A stretch of 64,000 nt of DNA from Ahaetulla prasina (lineage: Eukaryota > Chordata > Lepidosauria > Squamata > Colubridae). The stretch covers positions 18,394,283 to 18,458,282 of the forward strand of contig NC_080542.1 of the NCBI RefSeq assembly GCF_028640845.1, given 5' to 3'. A program made the position numbers and the translations under genes. The notes beneath the pieces were generated by a model. It saw only the letters and a program-made list of their open reading frames with translations. It was not told the origin of the DNA and ran no database searches. Of this stretch, positions 52,037-63,506 are shown piece after piece. How positions within the stretch are numbered: position 1 is the stretch's first letter; each line of letters starts with the position of its first letter.

Positions 52037-53867
52037 GCAAACCTCCTTCCCAGGCTGAAGGTAATCAACAACTGGCAGATGACCTGAATGAGTTTTACTG
52101 CAGGTTTGAAAGGAAACTACAGCCACCTATCTCCACAACCCCCATCTCAGACACACCAACAACAGCCAAGCCTCCTACAACTGACCCCATTTCATTGGGT
52201 TCACAACCCCTAGTGATCACAGAGAAGGAAGTGCAGGACCTATTTCACAGACAAAAGCCAGGAAAAGCTCCAGGCCCAGACAAGATAACTCCTTCTTGCT
52301 TAAAAGTCTGTGCTGACCAATTGGCCCCCATCTTCACCCATATTTTCAATAAATCACTAGAGATGTGCTATGTTCCTTCTTGCTTCAAACGCTCTACCAT
52401 CATCCCAGTGCCGAAGAAGCCCACCATCAAGGAACTGAATGACTACAGACCAGTTGCTCTAACATCTGTAGTCATGAAAACCTTTGAAAGGCTAGTGCTT
52501 TCCTACCTGAAAACCATCACGAATCCGCTGTTAGACCCCTTGCAATTTGCATACCGAGCAAATAGATCAACAGATGATGCTGTTAATATGGCTCTGCACT
52601 ACATCCTACAACATCTTGAGTCTCCAAAGACCTATGCAAGGGTCCTTTTGTAGACTTTAGTTCAGCATTCAATACCATCATTCCAGACATTCTTCTAACT
52701 AAGCTAAACCAGCTACAGGTACCGGAACAGACTTGTAAGTGGATCACAAGCTTCCTAACAAACAGGAAGCAGCAGGTGAAGCTAAGCAAGATCACATCAA
52801 ATACCTGTACAATTAGCACAGGGGCCCCCAAGGCTGTGTGCTCTCCCCACTTCTCTTCTCTCTGTATACCAATGACTGCATCTCCAATGATCCATTTGTT
52901 AAGCTACTGAAGTTCGCAGATGACACAACAGTGATTGGTCTCATTCGAGACAATGACGAATCCGCATATAGACGAGAGGTCGAACGACTAGCCTTGTGGT
53001 GCAACCAAAACAATCTGGAACTGAACACACTCAAAACCGTAGAAATGGTGGTAGACTTTAGGAAAAACCCTTCCATACTTCCACCTCTCACAATACTTGA
53101 CAACACAGTATCAACAGTAGAAACCTTCAAATTTCTGGGTTCTATCATATCGCAAGATCTCAAATGGACAGCTAACATCAAAACATCATTAAAAAGGACA
53201 ACAAAGAATGTTCTTTCTGCGCCAACTCAGTAAGCTCAAACTGCCCAAGGAGCTGCTGATCCAATTCTACAGAGGAATTATTGAGTCTGTCATTTGCACC
53301 TCTATAACTGTCTGGTTCGGTTCTGCAACCCAACAAGAAAAACACAGACTTCAGAGGATAATTAGAACTGCAGAAAAATAATTGCTACCAACTTGCCTTC
53401 CATTGAGGACCTGTATACTGCACGAATCAAGAAGAGGGCCGTGAAAATATTTGCAGATCCCTCGCATCCTGGACATAAACTGTTTCAACTCCTACCCTCA
53501 AAACGACGCTATAGAGCACTGCACACCAGAACAACTAGACACAAGAACAGTTTTTTCCCAAAGGCCATCACTCTGCTAAACAAATAATCCCCTCAACACT
53601 GTCAGACTATTTACTGAATCTGCACTACTATTAATCGTTTCATAGTTCCCATCACCAATCTCTTTCCACTTATGACTGTATGACTATAACTTGTTGCTGG
53701 CAATCCTTATGATTTATATTGATATATTGATCATCAATTGTGTTGTAAATGTTGTACCTTGATGAACGTATCTTTTCTTTTATGTACACTGAGAGCATAT
53801 GCACCAAGACAAATTCCTTGTGTGTCCAATCACACTTGGCCAATAAAATTCTATTCTATTCTATTCT
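52037..53867 (+). mobile_element. AATAG-tailed LINE, RT to 3' end
   Basis: Encodes ADDLNEFYCRFERKLQPP, PGKAPGPDKITPSCLKVCAD, ELNDYRPVALTSVVMKTFER, PLQFAYRANRSTDDAVNMAL, VDFSSAFNTII (motif A), QGCVLSPLLFSLYTNDC (B), LLKFADDTTVIG (C) and the C-terminal region. Breaks occur at about 52653, 52828, 53185 and 53385 (single-base losses). The 3' UTR runs into a short (ATTCT)n. This is the unexpanded counterpart of the element at 1-1897. Confidence 0.88.
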
Positions 53868-56160
53868 AAGCCATGGAGCGCTTTAAAGGTGGTAACCAAC
53901 ACCTTGAAGTGCACCCGGAAAACCACAGGCAGCCAGTGCAGCTTGCACAGGATTGGTGTTATATGGGAGCTCCGAACAGCTCCCTCTATCACCCGCGCAG
54001 CTGCATTCTGGACTAACTGGAGTTGCCGGGTGCTCTTCAAGGGGACCCCCATGTAGAGAGCATTGCAGTAGTCCAGGCGAGAGGTAACAAGAGCATGAGT
54101 GACTGTGCATAAGGAATCCCAGTCTAGAAAGGGGCACAACTGGCGAATCAGGCGATAAAAAGCTCTCCTGGAGACGGCCGTCAAATGGTCTTCAAAGGAC
54201 AACCGCCCATCCAGGAGAATGCCTAAGTTGCTCACCCTCTCCATCAGGGCTAATGACTCTCCCCCAACAGTCAGCTGCGGTTGCAGCTGACTGTACCGGG
54301 ATTCCAGCATCCACAGCCACTCTGTCTTGGAGGGATTGAGTTTGAGCCTGTTTCTCCCCATCCAGACCCGTACAGCTTCCAGACACCGGGACAGCACTTC
54401 AACAGCTTCGTTGGGGTGGCCTGGGTTGGAAAAGTACAGCTGCATATCACCAGCGTACAGTTGGTAACTCACCCCAAAGCCACTGATGATCTCACCCAGC
54501 GGCTTCATATAGATGTTGAACAGGAGGGGTGAGAGAATCGACCCCTGCGGCACCCCATACATGAGGTGCCTCATAGTCGATCTCTGCCCTCCTGCCAACA
54601 CCAACTGCGACCGGTCAGAGAGGTAGGAGGAGAACCACCGATAAACAGTGCCTCCCATTCCCAAACTCCCCAGCCAGTGCAGCAGGATACTATGGTCGAT
54701 GGTATCAAAAGCCACTGAGAGATCTAACAGGACCAGGGCTGAGGAATAACCCCTGTCCCGGGCCCTCCAGAGATCATCAACCAACGCGACCAAAGCCGTC
54801 TCCGTGCTGGATCCAGGCCAAAAACCGGACTGGAAGGGGTCCAGATAGAACGTTTCATCCAGGAACTGAGGTAGCTGACATGCCACCACACTCTCTACAA
54901 CCTTCGCCGCGAAGCGAAGGTTGGAGACAGGACGGTAATTACCTAAAATGGCCGGGTCCAGGGAAGGCTTCTTGAGGAGGGATCTCACCACCGCCTCTTT
55001 CAAGGCGGGAGGGACAACCCCCTCCAACAAAGAAGCATTAATAATTCCCTGGAGCCAGCCCCGTGTCACCTCCTTGGTGGCCAGCACCAACCAGGAGGGA
55101 CACGGGTTCGGTAAACATGTAGTGGCATTAAGCCTTCCCAGCAACCTGTCCACTTCCTTGGGAGTCACAGGATCAAACTCATCGCAAACAGTCTCAACAA
55201 GACAAGGCTCTGACATCTCACCTGAATCTACCCAATTTTGGTCCAACCCGTGCCGAAGCTGAGCGATTTTATCGTGCAGATACACACTAAAATCCTCTGC
55301 GCATCCCTGAAGAGGGCCATCCCACACCTCCTGCTGCAGGAGAGAGCGGGTCACCCAAAATAGGGCAGCCGGGTGGTTATCTGCCAATGCAATAAGGGAG
55401 GAAATGTAAGTACGCTTAGCCTCCCTCAATGCCACTAGGTAGGTCTGAATATATGACCTAACTAGTGTCCGGTAAGCTTCGGAACGGCTGGACCTCTAGG
55501 CACTCTCTAGGCACTCTCTAGGCGTCTTTTCCAGCACTTCATCTCCTCCTTCTTCCTCCTCAGCCTGTCTGGGCATGGAGCCAGGGCTGGGGCCGGGAGG
55601 CATACTAGGACATTCCTCAGCGTTCGGAAGCAGATAAGAAGGCCCCGGCTGCGGTGAAAGCGGGCGAGACACAACACAACCCCACTTCACACAGAGGGAT
55701 TCACAACCAGCTATCTGAGGTACAGTGGTCTCCTTTGGCTCCAGGCTTTCCTTAATAACAACCGCCACCCCACCACCCCTTCCTTGGGCCCTCGGCTGAT
55801 GAAATGCCCGGAAACCCGGTGGGCACATTTCAACTAGAGGAACCCCCCCTTCCGTGCCCAACCAGGTCTCCGTAATGCCCATCAGGTCCGCGGCCCCCTC
55901 CCGAATAAGATCATAAATCAAGGGGGCTTTATTCACCATGGACCTAGCATTGCACAACATCAGCCAAAGGTCAAAGCTCTGAAGAATCTGGCCACTTGGG
56001 GAATGGGAGAAGTCTGAGGGGCCGGAGCACGCAATGTCAGGCCTGGAAACCATACTAGACTTTAGGGTTCCAGACGCTGCCACATTTTTCTCCTGAGGGG
56101 AAGAAGGGGGGCTGAGGGGTATGGTAACATTCTTCAAGCGGTCAAGGTCAGATGGTGTTC
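53868..56160 (-). mobile_element. CR1 LINE, internally deleted
   Basis: The minus strand has an endonuclease N-terminal part at 56137-55496 ([35 protein letters not shown]), then after a deletion a 524-codon frame at 55435-53861: ALREAKRTYISSLIALADN, LGNYRPVSNLRFAAKVVESV, LLDLSVAFDTIDH (motif A), VPQGSILSPLLFNIYMKPLG (B), and motif C reading YAGDMQLYFS. The Asp to Gly change in motif C would inactivate RT. The 3' UTR is missing: the copy ends at ggagcgctttaaaggtgg beside the LINE tail. Confidence 0.88.
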
Positions 56161-57649
56161 ACATCTGCAGGAAGAGTGGCAAGAAGATATTTGAATGAAC
56201 TGGGAGAATGTGGGACCATGTGACCATCAAAGGGGTCAGGAGGGTGGGACTCTTGGGGTTTGTATAACTGGGAAAAGAATCCGGAAATTCAGTTTTGGAA
56301 TTTCACTCATCGTGTGCCAGTTTCCTCAAGCTAGTAAAGAACTCTGAAAAACAATGGCCTCTGAGTTTTTTTTATGCAGAAGAGGTTTTTCTGGAACCTT
56401 GACACGCGATTGCTCTTAAATAGCGAGCGCGCACCCTCGGAACACGATGTGGCCCCCCGCTTCCGCCATATCTGCCCCTCCCACTTACCGTGCCGATGGA
56501 ACAACCCTGATGACCAGGAACGCAATCCTCCCCCATTACCCCTGGACCTATCAAAGTAACGCCATGAGCATCCGCCGGAACTGGCCTCCTCCCTGACGGG
56601 TTTCCCCCACCACCCGTCCTTACCCTCCCCCCCTTAAAAAACCCTTCTTTAAAAACTTTTTTAAAAAACCCCAAAGGTTCTTCTTGGACGCATGCCACCT
56701 CTCTGGGTCCCAAGACCTGTCATTAAGGCAGGCCCTCAATAGTGCAGAGGGCCATTCCTGTGAGGCAGTGGAACCTCGCAGTCTTAAAAGTTCAATTGGC
56801 GAATATCTCATGGAAAAAGAAAAATGGCAGAAAAATGGGTCCGTCCCTAACCGGCATAGATATTACACATATTATAATGGTCTAATCAGGACCCGACATA
56901 ATATGGTAAAAAATTCGACAGTCAATCTCCCATAGTAAAATAAATAAGTTGCCATGGTAAAGGTTCCTGGCTAAATAGTCTGATGTTCTTAAACTGTGCT
57001 AGTCTTAAAACGAACAGGTGACACATAACGCCGATCTTAGACTGTCGCATGGCATCGGAGTCCAGGTCACAATCCGTCGCCTCCATCCGCCTCACCCATG
57101 TCGTTACCGTTGTCGTTGTCATTGGCCCCTGTCATTGGCCCCTATCACTGGTTCCTCCTTCTCAGTCCAGATAAACCACGCCAACCCACACCAACCAAGG
57201 GGCGCACCAACCTCCATCGCCTCTAGCATCATCCCTCTGGTAGGGCCAGATTAAAGGCCAGATTAAAAGGCCAGACTTGTCCGGGGGCCCAGGGTCAAAG
57301 TGCTGCAGAAGGTCGAAAACTACCAGAAAGCACCATTGATAAAGAATTGCCACCGATGAAAATTGCAGCCAGGGATCAGGCCGGACCAGGCCGGGAACGC
57401 CGCCCCACACCTCAAAATGGCCACCATCTTCCACCGCTCGCCCTCCCCAACTCTGGCTCCGTCCTTGGCAACGGAGGGTCCCACGAGGTCCAAAGACCTT
57501 TCCCAGGGTTGCCGGCATGATGACTCCTCAGATCGGGGGTTGTAGGCCGCCCAGCAGCCCACTAAGACGGCGCAACAACCTGAGACGCCCAGCCCTGCCG
57601 CTAAAGCCGCTGATGCCGCCAATGGAAATTACGGCCGGGGATCAGGCCA
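56161..57649. other. Unclassified, partly GC-rich repeat sequence
   Basis: The first 240 bp (tttggaatttcactcatcgt, aagaactctgaaaaacaatg) look like an LTR end but no partner LTR was found. The rest is GC-rich with C and A runs. Short open frames on both strands resemble nothing known. It is probably retroelement-derived. Confidence 0.3.
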
Positions 57650-60335
57650 AACCATAATTTCTGAGGAAATTATCTTAGCAATTAAACAATTAAAAACAGG
57701 TAAAGCTCCAGGAACAGATGGATTATCTGCTGCCTATTATAAAAATTTACAGTTTGAGATGGTGGAACCGCTCAAGGATTTATTTAGTAAAATTCAATCT
57801 GGAGGAGATGTAACTCCTTCCTGGAGAACGGCTTTTATTTCATTGATACCAAAGGAGGATCATGATTGTAGTAAACCAGAAAACTATAGGCCAGTATCAC
57901 TTTTGAATACCAATTACAAAATTTTTGCTAAAATACTAGCAAATAGATTAACGTTAGTTATGCAACAAAGGATTCATAATGATCAATCAGGATTTATAAA
58001 AAGGAGACAAATGAGAAATAATGCAAGACAAATTGTAAATTTATTGGAATATTTGGAAAGAAACAACCAAGTCCCGGCAGCGCTCTTCTTCTTGGATGCG
58101 GAGAAGCCATTTGATCGATTGAACTGGCAATTTTTATTTAAAATAATAGAAAAGATGCAGTTTGGGGAATATTTTATACAAGCAATTAGAGCAATATATC
58201 AGGGACAAACAGTACAAATAATAGCTAATGATAGTTTAACAGAAGTTTTTAGAATTGAAAAAGGGACAAGGCATTGATGTTCTTTGTCTCCATTGTTGTT
58301 TATTTTAACTTTAGAACTTTTATTGAATAAAATACATGGGTCAAATAAAATAAAGGGAATTAAAATTAGACACCAAGATTATAGATTAAGAGCATTTGCA
58401 GATGACTTGATTGTTACTTTATCCCAACCAACACAATTGATTATATACTTGATGGATATAATTAATCAATTTGGGAAGGTATCTGGATTTAAAGTAAATC
58501 AACAAAAGACAAAAATAATAACTAAAAATATGACTATATATCAAAAAGAAGAATTAGAAAGAATAACGGGATTTGAAATAGTAAAAAAGGTTAAATATCT
58601 AGGAGTATATATTACAGCTTCAAATGTGAAATTATATAAAAATAATTATGAAGTGTTATGGCAAAAAGTGCAGAAGGAAATGGAGAACTGGAAAAAGTTA
58701 CAATTATCTTTATTGGGAAGAATAGCAGTAAGAAAAATGAATGTTTTGCCCAGGTTTTTATTTTTGTTTCAAATGATACCAATACTTTTAAAAGATGCAA
58801 ATTTGAAGGAATGGCAAAAAGAAATTAACAATTTTATACGGGTGGGTAAAAGACCAAGAATAAAGATAAAAACAATACAGGATACACATGAAAGAGGGGG
58901 TCTCAAAATGCCTAATTTAAGATTATACTATGAAGCAGTTGCCCGATCATTAATTAGTGATTGGTTTAATTCAACAGAAGAAAGAATATTAAATATAGAG
59001 GGTTATGATTTGCTATATGGATGGCATGCTTACTTACTATATGATAAAAAAGTGGATAAAGTTTTTAAAACTCACATACTTAGAAATGCTTTGTTGCAGG
59101 TTTGGAAAAAGTATCAATACAAGTTAGACTATAAAATACCCATATGGGCAATTCCCAGACATGCGATAGAGAATATAAGTACAGAACAAAAACAGGAGGT
59201 GGTTACTTATAAAGAGCTTCTTTTTATGGAAAAGGGTAAACTACAATTGAAATCTTTAAATACAATGAAAGAGGAAAGGATAATTCATACATGGTTTCAG
59301 TATGAACAGCTGCAAGCTAGATGGAAAGAAGACCAGAAAATTGGTATCATCCAAACCGAGGAAAACTTGGTAAAACAAATTAGAGATCAAAGTCAATTGC
59401 ATATTAAAAGGTTATATAACATATTGATAGAAATAGATTCAGAACGGAATTAGTTAAGGACTGTATGATAAAATGGGCACAAAATATACAGGAACCTGTA
59501 ATGATGGAAACTTGGGAGAACATTTGGGTTAGAAATGTTAAATTTACACAAGCATAAAATTTAAGAGAAAATTTTTACAAAATGTTTTATAGATGGCATT
59601 TAGATCCTAAAAAACTAGCATATATGTATCCGAACTTGCAAGCTAAATGCTGGAGATGTGATTGTGATGATGCTACTTATTATCATATATGGTGGACATG
59701 TAAAAAAATCAAATCATTTTGGATAAGAATTTGGTGGATTATGCAAAATATTTTGAAAAAGAAGATAAAGTTTACTCCGCAGTTGTTTTTACTGGATATA
59801 ATTATGGATTGTACGGTAATAGAGAGTAAACTGATTTTAAATTTAATATCAGCAGCTAGACTATTAGTAGTGCAATACTGGAAGAAGGAACAATTGCCTA
59901 CTATTGAAGAATGGATATTAAAAGTAGCAAACTTAGCAGAGATGGCAAAAATTTCAATGTATTTGAAAGACTATTCACAAGAAAGATACATATTGGAATG
60001 GAGCAGATGGATTGATTATATTCAAAATAAGTATCAGACTAAGAAGTATCAAATAGCTTATGAATGAATAGAATGTAAGAATTGTACTTGTATTCTTTTT
60101 TATATATATAAAAAGGGAGTTAAGGTTCCAAGGGAGGGAGAGGAGTCTAAGAATAGTTATTGTAGTCTAGTTTATGATTGTTAAATGTTATACCCTGTAT
60201 TTTGCTCCGGGAAGTCTGGGGGTGGGGGGATTGGGGAAAGGTGGGAGGGAGAGTTGGAGAGGTTGAGGGGGGGATGGAGGGAGAATTTGCAAAACCTTTG
60301 TAAAACTTTTTAATAATAATAATAAAAAAAGAAGG
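57650..60335 (+). mobile_element. L1 ORF2 piece 3 with 3' UTR (outer L1)
   Basis: Encodes ISEEIILAIKQLKTGKAPGT, ENYRPVSLLNTNYKIFAKIL, FLDAEKPFDRLNW (motif A), EKGTRH then a stop at 58277 in motif B, LRAFADDLIVT (C, intact), and a long C-terminal domain in one frame to 59453, then a frameshift and the end (MQ-type KCWRCDCDDATYYHIWW at 59582-60067). The 3' UTR has a G-rich tract (60217-60280) and an (AAT) plus A-rich end. It follows on in codon order from 51502. Confidence 0.88.
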
Positions 60336-60886
60336 ACCGCTCCTCCATCCCAGACATGTGTTTTCAAGTCTTCACTGCTTGGAGTGAAAAGCATGCAATA
60401 TGTTGGCACTCCCGGGATTCCCTGCACAAGCGCTGGAAGAAAATTACCCAAGCTCCCAATGCCTGAATTGGCGAGCTGGAAGAAAGATTTGCTGACGTGG
60501 ACTGAGTAGACTCTTTGCTCCAACCCCCCTCCCCATCCTGATCCAGCATGGTGCAGAAAATGGGGCATTTCCATCGGCCCTTCTCTTTTTTCCCCTCTAG
60601 CCTCCTTTTGCCTGTATTCAGCAGGCAGGCAATACTCCTTAAATGGGCTTTTATTTTGCCAGCCCAAGGGCGGTGGGGGGGGGGGAGGTAGACCTGTCTC
60701 TGCAACATTGGTCATGTGACTACATGGGCATGGCTTACAACATCACTCACAGCAAGCTGCCACCCCACCTTGCCATGAGTGATGCCGAGTTAGCCACACA
60801 CCCGGTCATATGACCACCTAGCCACACCCACCTAGCCACGTCCACAGAACCGGTTATTAAACTATTTGAATCCCACTACTGGGTCA
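60336..60886. mobile_element. hAT-like nonautonomous element
   Basis: Ends gaatcccactactg, a mutated right terminus preceded by gaaccggttattaaact. It contains the gaaggaccgctcctcc and tgcttggagtgaaaagcatg segments also found at 46260-46570. It carries no open frame of note. Confidence 0.6.
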
Positions 60887-61060
60887 ACCTCTGCTCCAAG
60901 TCACCTGAAGGAAGGACGAGAAACAATGGATGGAAACTAATCAAGAAGAGAAGCAACCTAGAACTAAAGAGAAATTTACTGAAAGTTAGAACTAGAAGAC
61001 TTCTAAGGTCCCTTCCAATTCTGTTATTCTGTCATTTTCTTTTATTTCTATAATTCTGGT
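60887..61060 (+). mobile_element. CR1-type 3' fragment (bird/turtle type)
   Basis: agaagagaagcaacctagaa and aggtcccttccaattctgtt are typical of the 3' end of CR1. Same family as 62570-63045. Confidence 0.65.
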
Positions 61061-61595
61061 ACTTTACAAATAAAAAACACAAATAATATTCTTTCGAGAT
61101 ACCTTGAGGACAGAGATAATCCTCCTGAAATATGTGCATACATGCTACCAATGATCTAAGACAGTTCCACTAATGAACTCGACTCACATCTGGCCAGGTT
61201 ATACAAATTGAACCATGATAAGATGGACCTGGAGACACAGAACTTGCCCTTCATTGCTCAAAAATGTCTAGAATGAGACCAAAGGGACACTGTTCTTGAA
61301 AACTCACACAGGTTCCTACAGATCAAAGGGTGCTTTTAGCAAAAGGCAATTGGATTTCCTTTTTTCTTTTTCTTTGAAAAATCTATCTTGTAATTATCTA
61401 AATGAATTAATTAAACTTGTTTTTTAGGGAGAGGCATAGAACCTAGGGAGACTTAGCAGTTTAAGTTTATTATTAGCAACAACTTCATGAGTAGCTGGCA
61501 TTATGAACCACTCAGATGATAATGATTATAATCTACAATTTTAGTTATGCTTAAAACCAAGAGAGGATCTCTTTCATTGTTCCAGGCAAAGTGTT
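61061..61595 (+). other. V2R 5' flank (cluster C)
   Basis: From about 61390 it matches 38640-38848 upstream of the cluster B exon 1. Nothing else is recognised. Confidence 0.55.
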
Positions 61596-61601
61596 GTGAA
61601 G

Positions 61602-61891
61602 ATGAAGATGTGGCTGCACTGCTCTGATTGGAGCCAAATTGCTTTGGCATTCAAAGAAACTAACATACTTTGCCATTGGTTTTTACTCTCTCTCCTTGTC
61701 CTCCAAGCTTCATTTAGCCAGACCTTCAACTCCATGTGTCAAAACAAACAACATTTGCAGATTAATCTCCCTGCCCTCTCCAGTGATATCGTCATTGGAG
61801 AATTCGTGTCTACTGTATATCCTGAATGGTATTTGCTCCACTTTATGGAACATCCAGCAGGATCTTTGAGAGGAAAGCAAGTATTCCTTTG
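61602..61891 (+). pseudogene. Probable V2R exon 1 (cluster C)
   Basis: Encodes a hydrophobic leader (CHWFLLSLLVLQASF) and QINLPALSSDIVIGEFVST, LLHFMEHPAGSLRG. The pair with 38859-39150 shows mostly conservative differences, which fits selection on a coding exon at some time. The ending gcaagtatt gives a possible donor. Exon 2 is 1.3 kb downstream at 63215, and no break is visible in either, so this is the best candidate in the window for a working V2R, though it cannot be judged beyond exon 2. Confidence 0.55.
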
Positions 61892-62569
61892 AAAGAAACT
61901 GTAATATGTCTTTCAAGATTTTTTTTAATATGATTGTATTCAGGATATCCTGATGAATTTTTTTCCAATTTAGATGCAAATTAAAACTGGTTTAGCATGA
62001 CTCTTATTTATAAAATAAAATTGATTAATGATATTTCAGATGCTGGAATATAGCTGTTGAATTTTGCCTTGCAGACATGGTTTTCCATGTGCCTGTTTTA
62101 TATAAGAATTCATCTGCTCATAAGAAAAACTCACAATTTTAATTTTAATAACATTGTTCCTCTATATTTTTCATTTTGTATCCAAAAGGAAAAATAAACT
62201 GAGTCAAAAATATTTTAATAAAAACTATAAAACTATAAATAAAAATATAAATATTTGTGTTATTCCTACTGTTTATTGACACTATTAGATTTTTATCACT
62301 TATTCTTTGTATGCCTCCTTGCTTACTGCAGGGTAAGTAGAAATATAGATATATTTAAAAATATGAATGTAATAAAATCTTACCTCTTCAGTACTTGGAT
62401 TGTCATTAACAGTTGGCACAATCCATCAGTTTCTGTCTTCCAGTTCCATTGCTGCCCTTCATATATGAAACAATCCTTTTAAGTGCATTAAATATCTTAA
62501 CTACTGAATTTTAAGAATCAAAGCTTTTTCTTCAAACTTTCTTTAGTTTTGGTTGCCACATTATAAAAA
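61892..62569 (+). other. V2R intron 1 (cluster C), 5' part
   Basis: AT-rich intron with no insertion at the point where cluster B carries the AATAG-tailed LINE. No other feature is seen. Confidence 0.5.
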
Positions 62570-63045
62570 GGCATTGAGACTTTAGAAAGAGTGCAGAGAA
62601 CAGCAGCCAAGATAATCAGGAGACTGAAGGCTAAAACATATGAAAAATAGTTGCAGGAATTGGGAATATCTAGTTTAATTAAAAAGAAGAAGAAGAAGAA
62701 GAAAGACTGGGGTGACATGGTAGCAGTGTTTCAATATCTAAGGCATTGTCACAAAGAAGTGGGAGGTAATTGATTCTGCAAAGCACCTGAAGGCAAGACA
62801 TGAAGCAATGGATAGAAACTAATTAAGGAGAGAAGCAACTTAGAACTAAGCAGAAATGCCTGCCAGGTAGAACAATAAATCGGTGGAATGATTTGCCTCC
62901 AGAAGTTCTGGAATTCCAATACTGGAAGATTTTTAAGAAGAGATTTGTCTGAAATGGTATAAGGTTAAGGTTAGGTTAGACCGAGTAACAGTTGGACTAG
63001 AAGATCTCCAAGATCCCTTCCAACTCTGTCATTGTTTATTCATTT
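62570..63045 (+). mobile_element. CR1-type LINE 3' end (bird/turtle type), in intron 1
   Basis: gagagaagcaacttagaact, tttttaagaagagatttgtc and gttggactagaagatctcc mark the CR1 3' end. An (AAG)n run interrupts it at 62683-62702. Confidence 0.72.
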
Positions 63046-63214
63046 TCAAAGAAGTGCTTCAGAACATGAGTGCTTTCTTAATTTCTCTAGTACGCATTAA
63101 AGCAGACAGATACATCATTTTAGGCATGAAGAAAAACATTATGAAAGATGTCTGTCTAAATCCAATTATTGTCACATTCAAAGATTATAGAACTAAATGA
63201 AATTCTTCTCACAG

Positions 63215-63506
63215 GCCATTGCCTAAAAACTTCCAGCATATCCTAGCCTTCAGTTTTGCCATTCAGGAGATCAACAGAAATGAGAACTTGTTACCCAACA
63301 TCACCTTGGTCTCCAAGATATATGAGAATGGTTTTCAGGCAATGAAAGCATCTGAGAGCCTTTTGAGTCTCTTCTTTGTGGAAGGTCGCTGTCAGATCAA
63401 CTACAGAAAGGGAAAGGACCAAAACATCATGACTGTCATTGGTGATCTCCCTTCCCAGAACACCATCCAGATGGCCAACATGTTAAATGCCTACAAAGTT
63501 CCACAG
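63215..63506 (+). CDS. V2R exon 2 (cluster C)
   Basis: 292 bp, open, with a cacag acceptor and gtaggt donor (63507). Encodes PLPKNFQHILAFSFAIQEIN, NITLVSKIYENGFQ, GRCQINYRKGKDQNIMTVIG, and ends AYKVPQ. Against the cluster A copies it has a handful of amino acid changes (RCQI for HCQL, GKDQN for RKDQD). Intron 1 upstream lacks the antisense L1 found in cluster A, so this is the uninterrupted arrangement. Rest of the gene lies outside the window. Confidence 0.88.
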
